Shown in pieces: positions 16,553-25,590 of a stretch of DNA of 64,000 nt. Origin of the DNA: Paenibacillus albus. GTDB taxonomy: Bacteria > Bacillota > Bacilli > Paenibacillales > Paenibacillaceae. Within the stretch, counting starts at the first letter, position 1. Each line of letters opens with the position of its first letter. The notes beneath the pieces are model-generated. The model did no database searches. It was not told the DNA's origin and saw only the letters and a program-made list of their open reading frames with translations. The stretch is taken from contig NZ_CP034437.1 in the NCBI RefSeq assembly GCF_003952225.1, positions 4,912,501-4,976,500 on the forward strand, written 5' to 3'. The position numbers and the translations under genes were made by a program.

Positions 16553-17962
16553 TTAGAATGTGCTTGCAGGCGTCGTATCCGAGCACCAGCGCGTGTTGAA
16601 CAGCTCTTGCAGCAGCACTTCATGCGCTTCCTTCGTGCCGATGTAGCGAAGCGCTTCCAGCGCATGTCCGCGCACATAGCGGTTCTCATCATCAAGCACT
16701 TCAGCAAGATGCGGCACTGCTTCGGCCGCTGCGGAACCGATCCGCACGAGCGACAAGCCTGTTGTGAAGCGAACTTGCGTATCTTCATCCTTGAGTCCTT
16801 TAATCAGTGCTGGAACTACTGCAGACGCATCGCTGCTCATAATGCCGAGCGCTTCGATTGCAGTACGGCGCACTTTCGCAGACGGATGGCTAAGCAGCCC
16901 CGCTACAGCAGGCACTGCACTCTCTGCCAGATCGCGCAGTTCAGACAATGCGAATATCGCATGGTTCACCGTCTGTTCGCTGCTGTCGTTAAGCAGCGCT
17001 GTCAGTCCTTCTACAGCGCCTGCTCCTGCAACCGAAAGTCCGTAGGAAGCGGCACGAGAAATACGTTTATTCTCATCTTGAATCGCTTGCAGCAGTGCCG
17101 CAATACCCGCTTCTCCCCGTCTTGCCAATTCATATGCTGCTGCCTGTGCAGCAGGCTCTTGATCCGTCTTGCTCACAGCCTCGAGCAGCGCAGCAATCTC
17201 AGCCGCATCTCCTTGCTGTGTATTCGCAGTTGCAGCCGTATGGCCCGAGAGCCAGTTCCATACGTCTTCGGCGATTTCGCTGTTCAGCTCGGAGCCGTCT
17301 GCGACTTCTTGCCAGCTGCTTGCTTTATTATCCCACGTTGGTGCAGTCGGGAACTGCGTGCGCATAAATTCGAATTTCAACATGAAGCGCGGCTGACCGA
17401 GCAGGTTCGGCGTCGAACGATGCCAGATATCGTAATGGATCAGCGCGAATGTACCCGCTTCGCCTTTAGCTGTCGCTTCCTCAGCGTTCTCATCAGAAAC
17501 AAAAGTACGCGTGTCTTGATACTGCGTGCCTGGCATAACGCCTGTTGGTCCAAGCTCCAGCGGCGTGTCTTGCGGGAAGTACATAATCATTGCCCACCAT
17601 GGGTGATGGTTGCGCAGACGGTCGTAGCCCCAGTAGCTGTCTTTATGCCAGCCGCCTGGCTTAGGAACGGAGTTGTAATGGCCGTGACGGTGCGTGTGCA
17701 GCAGGTAGTTCGGTCCAAGCACGCTTGTGAGCGCTCCTGTAATGACCGGATTTTCGAATACACGCTGCAGCTCTCTAATCCGCGGCAAAATGTTATTGCC
17801 AGGGTTGCCCTCGGTGTCATAAATGTTGTTCAGCTGCGTAACGAGCTGTTCGTGGAACTCACGCGGGAAATCCGTCTTCAATATCAAAAATCCGTTCGTA
17901 ATAAATTGTTTCATCTGATCGTCTGTAAGCAGCTTCGGTTGTGCGATTGCTGTCATCTTCAT
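16553..17962 (-). CDS. Phytanoyl-CoA dioxygenase domain fused to HEAT repeats
   Basis: 469 residues. Residues 10-240 form a PhyH-type Fe(II)/2-oxoglutarate dioxygenase with a plausible iron site: His106 and Asp108 (GGWHKDSYWG) and His181 (HYDIWHRSTPN), plus Arg192 for oxoglutarate. Residues 250-455 are about five or six HEAT/PBS-lyase-type helical repeats of about 32 residues (for example HPSAKVRRTAIEALGIM, DDENRYVRGHALEALRYIG). PhyH proteins act on small molecules or lipids; HEAT repeats bind proteins. This fusion is unusual and may act on a protein-bound or scaffolded substrate (inference). It is divergent from an AraC-type regulator gene, which probably controls it. Confidence 0.85.
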   Translation of the reverse strand: MKMTAIAQPKLLTDDQMKQFITNGFLILKTDFPREFHEQLVTQLNNIYDTEGNPGNNILPRIRELQRVFENPVITGALTSVLGPNYLLHTHRHGHYNSVPKPGGWHKDSYWGYDRLRNHHPWWAMIMYFPQDTPLELGPTGVMPGTQYQDTRTFVSDENAEEATAKGEAGTFALIHYDIWHRSTPNLLGQPRFMLKFEFMRTQFPTAPTWDNKASSWQEVADGSELNSEIAEDVWNWLSGHTAATANTQQGDAAEIAALLEAVSKTDQEPAAQAAAYELARRGEAGIAALLQAIQDENKRISRAASYGLSVAGAGAVEGLTALLNDSSEQTVNHAIFALSELRDLAESAVPAVAGLLSHPSAKVRRTAIEALGIMSSDASAVVPALIKGLKDEDTQVRFTTGLSLVRIGSAAAEAVPHLAEVLDDENRYVRGHALEALRYIGTKEAHEVLLQELFNTRWCSDTTPASTF

Positions 17963-18172
17963 TCAACCTCCCATAATTTTGCGCGTTGTGCTTCGCGAGC
18001 TATGTCTCGATTATGGACTAACAAGAATGCGTTTCCAATGGCTAAGAATAAGAATGAAGGTGCCAAAATTAAGGTAGCGGTATCGGAAGCCATCAAAATG
18101 CTCTATGATATAGAAAACGATTACAGCCGAAACAAGAACTTGTCTAGAAGCACTAATAGGAGAATCGAATCC

Positions 18173-19003
18173 ATGAAAAACAAACGCGAAGCTTCCGCCT
18201 TAATGGAGCTGCTGCAAGCGCTGCAGGTCGACGTCAGTCATGCTCAGAAGACGCAAGTGACAACGGATTGGCGGGATATGGACTACGTACCCGAGTATAA
18301 TAAGCTCTATTATATTGTCGATGGCGAAGGCTACTTGAAGGTCGATGGCAACGAGATGTACCCGGTTCCCGGCGAGCTCTGCCTGATGCCAGCCTTTTCG
18401 CAGCAGTCGTATTCCTATCTAGAAGGCAAGAAGCCTTATCTCAAATATTGGTGCCATTTCACAGCGTCGATCGGTCCCTTCGACCTCTTCCAGTGGATCG
18501 GTGTTCCGCTGCGCATTACGACTGCCGATCAGGAAGAAATGACGGCTCTGTTCAAGCTGCTGGTCAGCTTGCATGCCAATCCATCGCTGATTTCACGGCT
18601 GCGGGAGAAGTCCATTATGCTCGAGATCATTGCGCGCTACCTGGAGCATGTGCCGATTACGATTCTGCAGCATCGCTCCGAGGATATGAAGCGTATCCAG
18701 TTCATCCAAGAATATATCGACAGCCATCTCGAGAGCACCTTGAAGATTGAAGATATGGCGAAGGCGGCGCATTTGCATCCGAACTATTTTATCGCCTACT
18801 TCAAGAAGCATTTCGGCGTGCCCCCGCTTAAATATGTAAGTCGCAAACGTGCGGATAAAGCGCGCATCCTCTTAACGACGACGACGCTCAGCATCAAGGA
18901 AATTGCCGATCAGATCGGCTTTAAGGAAACGAATCATTTCGCTAAATTTTTCCGCAAGGAAGCCGGGCAGAGCCCCACGGAATACCGCGCGAACAACTCG
19001 TAG
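18173..19003 (+). CDS. AraC-family transcriptional regulator
   Basis: 276 residues from ATG 18173, with AGGAG ten bases upstream. The reading frame stays open far upstream, antisense to the dioxygenase gene, but that part is not coding. The N-terminal 150 residues form a cupin-like sensor (YYIVDGEGYLKVDGNEMYPV...GELCLMPAF). The C-terminal 100 residues hold two helix-turn-helix motifs: LKIEDMAKAAHLHPNYFIAY and LSIKEIADQIGFKETNHFAK. The arrangement resembles sugar-responsive AraC regulators. Divergent placement suggests control of the PhyH-HEAT gene; the inducer is unknown. Confidence 0.9.
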   Translation: MKNKREASALMELLQALQVDVSHAQKTQVTTDWRDMDYVPEYNKLYYIVDGEGYLKVDGNEMYPVPGELCLMPAFSQQSYSYLEGKKPYLKYWCHFTASIGPFDLFQWIGVPLRITTADQEEMTALFKLLVSLHANPSLISRLREKSIMLEIIARYLEHVPITILQHRSEDMKRIQFIQEYIDSHLESTLKIEDMAKAAHLHPNYFIAYFKKHFGVPPLKYVSRKRADKARILLTTTTLSIKEIADQIGFKETNHFAKFFRKEAGQSPTEYRANNS

Positions 19004-19020
19004 TTCAAATAGGCGCATTA

Positions 19021-19080
19021 AAAAGGGCATCTGCATCGTATCAGCATTCATGCTGCTTCGATGCAGAGCCCTTATTTTGT
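19021..19080. terminator. Bidirectional terminator between the AraC and permease genes
   Basis: AAGGGC-ATCTGCATCG pairs with CGATGCAGA-GCCCTT, enclosing a small CAGCA/TGCTG hairpin. TATTTTGTTT lies on the plus side and TTTTT on the minus side, serving both convergent genes. Confidence 0.8.
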
Positions 19081-19084
19081 TTCA

Positions 19085-20773
19085 CTATAGATTCCGAATT
19101 TGCGATGTCAGCACAGCGGCTGTCAGCCACTTGCGGAAAACCAGCAGCACAATGAGAGACGGCAGTAGAATGATCGCTCCGAACTGCAGGAGCACTGCCG
19201 GACTATAGGCGGCTTTCGTACCTGCCCCTGAATGCATCGCTATCATAAATTGCTGCAGTGGCGGGAACTTCGAGGGATTGCTCATTATGATGGTAGGTAA
19301 TGTCACCGAATTCCACTGCATCACGAACTGCAAAGCCCCAAGTGCTAGCAATGGCTGCCAGCAAGACGGCAAGTAAACATAGAAAAACTTATGAAGCTCG
19401 CCTTTTCCCTCTACATCTTCCTGCAATGTCATTCGACTGCTTGCAATGCTTTTCAATATAAAGACAGGCAGAATAGAGAAGATGCCGGAGATAAATAGCG
19501 GGAAGACCGTATTCAGCATGTGTAAGTCTTTGTAGAAGAGGAATTCATAGAATGTCCCACTCCCCATGACAAGCAGAATCAGCAGTACGAACTTGTACAA
19601 TCCTCTGCCAGGCAAATCTTTGACGGTAAGAGGGAACGCGAGCGTCACCGTAATGAGCATGAACGGGATCACGGCAGCGAGGTCAATCGCCATGTATCGC
19701 ATATAATTTCTCATTGAGAGCAATGACTCTAACCCAGGTCCCTCCGCATGCTTGGCGGTGAATGGGTAAACGAAGAACATGTAGAGAACGAAAGCAGCGA
19801 CAAGCGCAAGCATGGTACCGATTACGATGCCAGCTGCGTTATAACGCGGTTTTGGCTGAATCACATTCGAAGGCGCTGAGTCTGAGCCTGAGCCTGCTGC
19901 GAACAGCGTCTTAGCGAATGTACGCCGAATGACCGCATATGCGAGCAGCGTGCCTGCAAGCTGGATCAGCAGCTCGAACAAACCAAGCGGCCCCGCGAGA
20001 TTCAATTCGAAATTCTCAAATACGAGCCGATACGAATAACTGCCAAGGGCATCTCCTGACTCGAAGACGAGGGGATTAACAAGCATACGCAGAAGCTCCG
20101 TGTCTTGCGTAAGCACGCTCGACAGCTGCATGAGCATGAACGCGCCAATAGCCTGCAATGCAGGCAACACATGTCTGCTGAAGAAGCTGGTGCGATTCGG
20201 GACCAAACCTTTCACCATCGCTGACTGCGTTGCACCGATTGTTGCAAGTGCAAGCATGATCGTGATCCCGGATGTTTTGATCACTTCCAATGAAATAAAC
20301 AGCGATCGAAACAGATCAGGTCTTGCCAACACCAGTGTATGTATGCCTCCAAACGGGGACTGCGCTGGTGATAAAATGACCATAACCATGTAAGCAAATA
20401 AGAGTGACGGTAAAAAATACGGTGCGAGGAACAGCGCCGCTAACCCGCTTCTATAACGATGACTTCGAATACAGCTGAGAGCAAGCGCAGCAACAAAGGC
20501 CGCGATGCCGCAAGCAAGCGTATAACCTAGCTTCATAATTAGTGTATTTCGCACAACCGTTTCGAACGCCGGATTATCGAATAGAACCCGGAAATTCGCA
20601 AGCCCCACCCATTTGCTGCCCCATATGCTATCTATGACCTTGTAATCCACGAAGGCGCTGTAAGTCATTTCAACGAGTGGAATGCCTTTAAATATAAGTA
20701 GCAGCATTAGAGCCGGAAGGACGATTAAATAATGGAGCCGGTATTTCCAAATGCGCTGGATGAGCGGTGTCAT
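19085..20773 (-). CDS. ABC sugar permease, two permease units in one chain
   Basis: 562 residues with about twelve membrane segments. Residues 1-290 resemble a MalF/LplB-type permease (RLHYLIVLPALMLLLIFKGIP, ANFRVLFDNPAFETVVRNTL). Residues 315-562 resemble the C-terminal unit of a MalG/LplC-type permease (YLPSCWQPLLALGALQFVMQWN, final QIRNL). Sugar permeases are normally two separate proteins of about 300 residues. The cytoplasmic EAA loops that contact the ATPase are degenerate: MVKGLVPNRTSFFSRHVLP in the first half and LQEDVEGKGELHKFFYVYLP in the second, both without a clear EAA---G. No binding protein or ATPase is adjacent. Either a self-fused transporter using a distant ATPase, or a membrane protein that has lost ATPase coupling. 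Confidence 0.8.
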   Translation of the reverse strand: MTPLIQRIWKYRLHYLIVLPALMLLLIFKGIPLVEMTYSAFVDYKVIDSIWGSKWVGLANFRVLFDNPAFETVVRNTLIMKLGYTLACGIAAFVAALALSCIRSHRYRSGLAALFLAPYFLPSLLFAYMVMVILSPAQSPFGGIHTLVLARPDLFRSLFISLEVIKTSGITIMLALATIGATQSAMVKGLVPNRTSFFSRHVLPALQAIGAFMLMQLSSVLTQDTELLRMLVNPLVFESGDALGSYSYRLVFENFELNLAGPLGLFELLIQLAGTLLAYAVIRRTFAKTLFAAGSGSDSAPSNVIQPKPRYNAAGIVIGTMLALVAAFVLYMFFVYPFTAKHAEGPGLESLLSMRNYMRYMAIDLAAVIPFMLITVTLAFPLTVKDLPGRGLYKFVLLILLVMGSGTFYEFLFYKDLHMLNTVFPLFISGIFSILPVFILKSIASSRMTLQEDVEGKGELHKFFYVYLPSCWQPLLALGALQFVMQWNSVTLPTIIMSNPSKFPPLQQFMIAMHSGAGTKAAYSPAVLLQFGAIILLPSLIVLLVFRKWLTAAVLTSQIRNL

Positions 20774-20867
20774 GGATTCTCCTCACTTAAAAGTAATAAA
20801 CTTACATATCCATCCATTTTATCCGGCGAAACTAAGAATTGGCAATCCATAGTTTGCATCCCATCGA

Positions 20868-20925
20868 AAAAAGAAGGATCGCCCCTTCGTCATCATGGAT
20901 GAAGTTGAGGCAATCCTTCTTTATA
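20868..20925 (-). terminator. Terminator after the stalk-domain protein gene
   Basis: Minus strand: AAGAAGGATTGCC pairs with GGCGATCCTTCTT, then TTTTTTC. It lies 11 nt after the stop at 20937. Confidence 0.85.
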
Positions 20926-20936
20926 TTTAATACACC

Positions 20937-22079
20937 TTATTTACGGATTCCGTAGCCGAGCAACGCCTTCGAGTCACTGTCGAATCCAAGCGACAACGGT
21001 CCAATCAGCTCGTCTTGATCTGTTTTGTAAGAAACAACGACGATGCTGCCGCCCTTCGCTTTCAGATCAGCAAGAGCTTTCTTCTGCTCATCTGTACTTG
21101 CCAGAATACCGGAGTCAGCTGCATTCACCAACGTCACTTCTGCCTCTTCCTTCTTCGACTTCAGGTGGCTCTTCTGATCGCCAGTCAGCGTGTTCCAGCT
21201 CAACGTTTGAAACTCCGCTACTGCCGCCGGAGAGAGAGTACCAGCTGCTGTTGATGTATCAGCAACCAGGTAGAACACAGGGCTGATTGGCGGGAGGCTC
21301 TTCGTCATAATCGGGCCGTAGTAAGCACGAACTTTCTGACCTGCTTTCAGCTTCGAGAATTCAAGCGGCTGACGCTCTTGGTCTACGACTTGCGTTTCTT
21401 TACCCGAGTTCAATACCACTGCCGTTGCCGATTCACCGTTAACGCTATTATTAATCGTCACCTGCCAGCCATCATCGGTCTTCTTCACCGATTGAATAAC
21501 TGCATCCTTCACAAGATGGTCAGAGCCGACAATTACTTTCGCCGCATGGGATTGACCAGGGTAGCTCATTGCTACGATTGGGCCATATTGCGCTTCTTGA
21601 ATATCTTGACCTGGCTTGAGCGACTTTGGATCAAGCTTCTTGCCTTGGCTATCTGTAAGTACGGTATCTTTATCAACGCTCAGCACCATCCAGTTGCTGC
21701 CGCCTCTGCCTAGCACTGTAATGCGTGTCGAGCCGTCAGTGCCTGTCTCAACGGATTCGATAATCCCTTGCATGCGAATCAAATCTTGCTCACCCGGTCC
21801 TTGTTCTTCTTTGTTCGTCAGCTCAAGGCGTTTCTCTCTTGCATTATAAGTAACATCGTAGCCGAGCGCTGCCGCTTCGCTCTTCGCTGGAAGATAGGCT
21901 TGGCCGTTAATGAAGACTGGCTTCATCGAAGTTTTCGAGCCGTCAACGGATACCGTTATATCACTGCGCAGAAAACCTTGTACCTTTTGTAAGAAACCAG
22001 ACGCCTCAACTGCTGCCGTCGTTGCCATAAGACCTGCTAGTGTAGCTACGATAATTACTTTCTTCTTGTTCAACTTCAT
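20937..22079 (-). CDS. Secreted protein with copper amine oxidase N-terminal-like (stalk) domain
   Basis: 380 residues from ATG 22079 (GAGAGGAG seven bases upstream); the longer frame lacks a ribosome site. Signal peptide residues 1-26 (KKKVIIVATLAGLMATTAAVEA). Residues about 38-85 form the small stalk domain common in Paenibacillus surface proteins (ITVSVDGSKT...FINGQAYLPAKSEAAALG). Two similar beta-rich modules follow (about 98-180 and 187-270), each with a GQ-(DK)-x-GPI element (YGPIVAMSYPG and YGPIMTKSLPP), which suggests an internal duplication. The C-terminus (about 280-380) is a mixed alpha/beta region. Despite the domain name it is not an oxidase. Function unknown; extracellular location is well supported. 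Confidence 0.8.
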   Translation of the reverse strand: MKLNKKKVIIVATLAGLMATTAAVEASGFLQKVQGFLRSDITVSVDGSKTSMKPVFINGQAYLPAKSEAAALGYDVTYNAREKRLELTNKEEQGPGEQDLIRMQGIIESVETGTDGSTRITVLGRGGSNWMVLSVDKDTVLTDSQGKKLDPKSLKPGQDIQEAQYGPIVAMSYPGQSHAAKVIVGSDHLVKDAVIQSVKKTDDGWQVTINNSVNGESATAVVLNSGKETQVVDQERQPLEFSKLKAGQKVRAYYGPIMTKSLPPISPVFYLVADTSTAAGTLSPAAVAEFQTLSWNTLTGDQKSHLKSKKEEAEVTLVNAADSGILASTDEQKKALADLKAKGGSIVVVSYKTDQDELIGPLSLGFDSDSKALLGYGIRK

Positions 22080-22194
22080 TATTTTTCTCCTCTCGCTACC
22101 TTGGTAGTTTATTAGGTTAAACTGTCTTACACGCTTACTGACGGGGGCTATTGGGAAAAGGTTGCAACAATAAAATAAAAAATGCAAAATTCGA

Positions 22195-22230
22195 CAAAAA
22201 ACCGGTCTGGATGTTTATCCAAACCGGCTT
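22195..22230 (-). terminator. Terminator after the CDF gene
   Basis: Minus strand: GCCGGTTTGGAT-loop-ATCCAGACCGGT hairpin followed by six T, directly after the stop at 22237. Confidence 0.88.
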
Positions 22231-22236
22231 TGCGCA

Positions 22237-23130
22237 TTATTGCTGATCGTCTTCGTACCAAGGATTCAAGTGAACGAGCACCTCGTCTACTTCAGGATGG
22301 GCATCCATCAGCTTCTGTTTGATTTTGCGAATGATATCATGCCCTTCCTGAATCGTCAGCGTTCCAAGTACGGATACGCGAGCATCGACGAGCACGTAAT
22401 GGCCATGCTCCCGTGCCCGCAGCCGGTCGATCCGCTTAACTTCAGACACTTCATGCAAATGCTCTGTAATATCCTCGATTTTGTCCGGGCTGAGACTCTT
22501 GTCCATCAGCACGTCCACCGCCTCGCGCGCCATATCGACGCCGAGCTTCAGAACGAGCAGCGATACGACAACGCCTGCCGCCGGATCTCCGTAGCTGAGC
22601 CAATCAATATCATTCCGCTCGCCAAGCCAGCCAAGCCCAATGCCGACCGTCGCCGCCAATGAGGCATAAACATCTGCAAGATGATCGTAAGCCGTCGCCA
22701 GCATGGCTTTACTATTCGTCTGCTTGCTAAGTCGAAGCGTATAGACATATAGAATTTGCTTAGCGATCAAGGAGATAATAGCTGCTCCGAGTGCGATAAG
22801 ATGCGCTTCCGAAGGCGGACCGAAGAAGGCTAGTACGGCATGATAGCCCATATAGAGTGACGCTGCAATCAAGATGAACGCAACGACGCCTGCGCCGAGC
22901 ACCTCCGCTTTGCCATGACCGTAAGGATGATCTTCATCAGGCGGCTTGCCCGACACGCGCATCGAACTGTACGCGGTTGCCGTTGCAATAATGTCGCCAG
23001 CGCTGTGGATGCCATCCGCGATGAGAACTTGGCTGTTAAACGTGATCCCCACGATGAGTTTCAAGCCGGTCAGCAGCACATTACTCAGCAGAGAGATCCA
23101 CATTGCGATCATAGATGCTTTACTTCCCAC
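22237..23130 (-). CDS. Cation diffusion facilitator (CDF) metal exporter
   Basis: 297 residues, GTG start at 23130 with GGGGAGA upstream. Six membrane helices cover residues 1-205. The two metal-binding pairs are present: HSAGD in helix 2 (ADGIHSAGDIIATATA) and DHLAD in helix 5 (AYDHLADVYASLAA). The cytoplasmic C-terminal domain (about 210-297) has the usual ferredoxin-like fold (VKRIDRLRAREHGHYVLVD, ending HLNPWYEDDQQ). It exports divalent cations by proton exchange. The first-site His rather than Asp is compatible with zinc or iron; the exact metal is not decidable here. Confidence 0.93.
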   Translation of the reverse strand: MGSKASMIAMWISLLSNVLLTGLKLIVGITFNSQVLIADGIHSAGDIIATATAYSSMRVSGKPPDEDHPYGHGKAEVLGAGVVAFILIAASLYMGYHAVLAFFGPPSEAHLIALGAAIISLIAKQILYVYTLRLSKQTNSKAMLATAYDHLADVYASLAATVGIGLGWLGERNDIDWLSYGDPAAGVVVSLLVLKLGVDMAREAVDVLMDKSLSPDKIEDITEHLHEVSEVKRIDRLRAREHGHYVLVDARVSVLGTLTIQEGHDIIRKIKQKLMDAHPEVDEVLVHLNPWYEDDQQ

Positions 23131-23235
23131 GAAGTCTCTCCCCGTTTCTTCCTGTTGCCATAGCTCATAATACAGGTGATCTTACACTTTGTTCCAGTCA
23201 AAATCAAATCCCTATAAGCTTACCCGAGATGCCGA

Positions 23236-23276
23236 CAAAAAAACAGGTTCTTCCGCCTTTCGGGGAGAAACCTGCT
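23236..23276 (-). terminator. Terminator after the second PhyH gene
   Basis: Minus strand: CAGGTTTCTCC...GGAAGAACCTG hairpin followed by seven T, just after the stop at 23290. Confidence 0.85.
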
Positions 23277-23289
23277 GCCTATTTTCATA

Positions 23290-24141
23290 TCAGGACTGCG
23301 AGGAGGCAATTCGAGCTGCCCTTGCAAGCGCCGGCAAATGAGCCTGGTTATCTTGAATTTGACGAAGATGGCGCATCCGCTCCTCGCTCGCCCCAGTCAA
23401 CACCGCTTCGCCATGAAGCTCTTCAACCCAATAAGGAGCAAAGGTGCTGACATACTCTTGCAGCTCATCCATATGCTCGTCGGTATAGTGTCTGGAGAAA
23501 TTAATGAGCAGCACTCTCCGATTATTCCCCCCGCCGAATGCGGCATGCTTCACATAGTTGTTGAAGACGAGCAGATCACCTGGCCGAATGTCTATCGGAA
23601 TGGCTGGCAGCTCCGTCCTATCCACGCCCCATTGTCCTTGCATATCCGCGGTATGAATCTGCGCTTTGAGCCGCTCTGTGAACTGATCGCCGATGAACTG
23701 ACTGCCTGGAATGATGCGGAGTGCGCCTGTTTCTCTAGTCACGGGATCGAGATAGAATGACAGGTTAATACTCTTCAGATTGCCGGGCCACTTCTTATCC
23801 ATCGTTGTGTCCGAATGCCAGCCGGTATCCCCGACATACTTGTTGCCTGCGCTTGTCAGATAGTTATAATCCTCGCCAAGCAGTGTCGAACAAATGTTAT
23901 GGACACGCGGATCATCGAGCAGCGAAGCGAGCTTCTCGCTGTGGCCGAGAAAGGCGACTATGGTCGACGTCTTTTTGAAATTATGAGGCTTGCCGTTGAA
24001 ATTGCCCCCATGCTTATGGAACACTTGATCGAACTCTTCGGTGATCTCCATGATCCGATCCTGCATCAAACCACGGAATACTAAATAACCGAACGTATCG
24101 AAGAAAGCTTGCTGCTGCTCTGTCACTTTGAACGTACTCAT
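23290..24141 (-). CDS. Phytanoyl-CoA dioxygenase family protein
   Basis: 283 residues, a single-domain Fe(II)/2-oxoglutarate oxygenase. The iron triad is His109 and Asp111 (GWHSDTTMD) and His199 (YVKHAAFGGGNNRR), with Arg208 or Arg209 for oxoglutarate. The N-terminus (QAFFDTFGYLVFRGLM) and the GALRIIPGSQ segment are characteristic. It is not similar enough to the HEAT-fused PhyH protein at 16553 to be a recent copy. The substrate is unknown; the family hydroxylates lipids, ectoine, halogenated or small polar compounds. Flanked by terminators, it seems monocistronic. Confidence 0.88.
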   Translation of the reverse strand: MSTFKVTEQQQAFFDTFGYLVFRGLMQDRIMEITEEFDQVFHKHGGNFNGKPHNFKKTSTIVAFLGHSEKLASLLDDPRVHNICSTLLGEDYNYLTSAGNKYVGDTGWHSDTTMDKKWPGNLKSINLSFYLDPVTRETGALRIIPGSQFIGDQFTERLKAQIHTADMQGQWGVDRTELPAIPIDIRPGDLLVFNNYVKHAAFGGGNNRRVLLINFSRHYTDEHMDELQEYVSTFAPYWVEELHGEAVLTGASEERMRHLRQIQDNQAHLPALARAARIASSQS

Positions 24142-24260
24142 AGCTTTGTACAGACACCTCCATCGTTAGGCGAACCAAGCTGGAAAGGTGATAATTGAAT
24201 GCCGTTTACCGGAACAGCTTGTTCTTACTGTATAGCTATGAGAGTTGCTGCGTTTGCATG

Positions 24261-25541
24261 CTAACGGGTAATGAGCTGCTCACGGTGAGGACCAACTGAG
24301 ATTGTAGCGATGCGTACGCCTATCTGTTGTTCAATCCACTCCACATAAGCCTTTGCTTTTGGCGGAAGCTGCTCCAACTCTCTGATGCCGCTAATATCGC
24401 TGTTCCACCCCGGCAGCTCTTCCAGAATCGGCTCTGCTCCTTCCAGCTTGGCGCTCACCGGGAATTCCCTCGTCATTGTACCATCCGCTAGTCGGTATGC
24501 GCTGCATACGGGAATCGACTCCAAATACCCGAGCACGTCCAGATTCGTCAGCGCTACCTCCGTCGCCCCTTGAATCATGCATCCGTATTTGGTCGCAACC
24601 GCGTCAAACCATCCCATTCTTCTTGGCCGTCCGGTCGTCGCGCCAAATTCACCGGCATCTCCCCCTCTTAGGCGAAGCGCATGTGCTTCCTCCCCTTCAA
24701 TTTCAGAGATAAACGGCCCAGCCCCTACGCAGCTGGAGTAAGCTTTCACCACTGCAAGGACACGCTCGATGCTGCTTGCCGGAATGCCTGCTCCAACCGG
24801 CGCAAATCCGGCTAATGTAGAGGACGAAGTGGAATATGGATAAATACCGTGATCCGGATCGCGAAGAGCGCCAAGCTGACCTTCTACGAGAATCGAGTCT
24901 CCATTCTGAATAGCGCGCTGCAGCATCTCCGTCGTATTTACGAGGTAAGGCTGAAGCTTAACTGCGTAATCATTCAGCTCTGCTAGCAGAGCTTCTATAT
25001 CAATTGGCGGCGTACCGTATAGATGCTCGAGCAATACGTTCTTGGCTGCGAGCGATTGGGACAAGCGATTGCGAAGTCTGCCTGAATCCATCAGATCAGC
25101 CGCTTGAATGCCGAGCTTCGCATATTTGTCCGTATAGAACGGCGCAATACCCCTCCGTGTAGAGCCATAGCTTAACGAGCCGAGCCGTTCTTCTTCCAGT
25201 TGGTCGAACAAACGATGATAAGGCATCACAAGCTGAGCCCGTTCAGAGATATACAGCTTCGGCTTCGGAACTCCGCGATCCTCCAGCGCTTGCAGCTCTT
25301 GCAGCAGAACATCGGCATCCAGCGCCGTTCCTGGTCCGATCACATTCGTAACATGGGGATAAAATACGCCCGATGGAAGCATGTGCAGCGCAAACTTACC
25401 GTACTCGTTAATGATCGTGTGGCCCGCATTGCTGCCGCCTTGATAACGCACCACGAACGAAGAGCTTGCTGCGAGCACATCCGTCATTTTGCCTTTGCCT
25501 TCATCGCCCCAATTGGCCCCTACTATTGCCGTAACTGTCAT
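24261..25541 (-). CDS. Adenylosuccinate synthetase family protein (divergent paralogue)
   Basis: 426 residues from ATG 25541, with a perfect AGGAGG eight bases upstream. PurA hallmarks are present: GANWGDEGKGKMTD (catalytic Asp), GGSNAGHTI (catalytic His) and TTGRPRRMGWFD. Several ligand positions differ from canonical PurA: the EGAQG loop is EGQLG here, so the IMP-binding Gln is replaced; TTGRG is STRRG; and the guanine-contacting Lys of the TKLDVL motif is Asn (TNLDVL). It stands alone beside a divergent LysR gene rather than among purine genes. It may be a second PurA with shifted specificity or a specialised ligase; the housekeeping purA is presumably elsewhere. Confidence 0.82.
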   Translation of the reverse strand: MTVTAIVGANWGDEGKGKMTDVLAASSSFVVRYQGGSNAGHTIINEYGKFALHMLPSGVFYPHVTNVIGPGTALDADVLLQELQALEDRGVPKPKLYISERAQLVMPYHRLFDQLEEERLGSLSYGSTRRGIAPFYTDKYAKLGIQAADLMDSGRLRNRLSQSLAAKNVLLEHLYGTPPIDIEALLAELNDYAVKLQPYLVNTTEMLQRAIQNGDSILVEGQLGALRDPDHGIYPYSTSSSTLAGFAPVGAGIPASSIERVLAVVKAYSSCVGAGPFISEIEGEEAHALRLRGGDAGEFGATTGRPRRMGWFDAVATKYGCMIQGATEVALTNLDVLGYLESIPVCSAYRLADGTMTREFPVSAKLEGAEPILEELPGWNSDISGIRELEQLPPKAKAYVEWIEQQIGVRIATISVGPHREQLITR

Positions 25542-25590
25542 ACGATCGACCTCCTGCACCTTGTTAATGACTTGGCTTGCAAGGTTGATT

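Noticed and set aside
16547..18172. Long upstream extension of the AraC frame (would give an 818-residue protein)
   Set aside because: It is antisense to the PhyH-HEAT gene, with Arg/Cys-rich non-protein-like sequence; the AraC gene has a proper ribosome site and start at 18173.
20937..22079. A second copper amine oxidase
   Set aside because: Only the small N-terminal-like stalk domain is present; the TPQ and copper-ligand motifs are absent.
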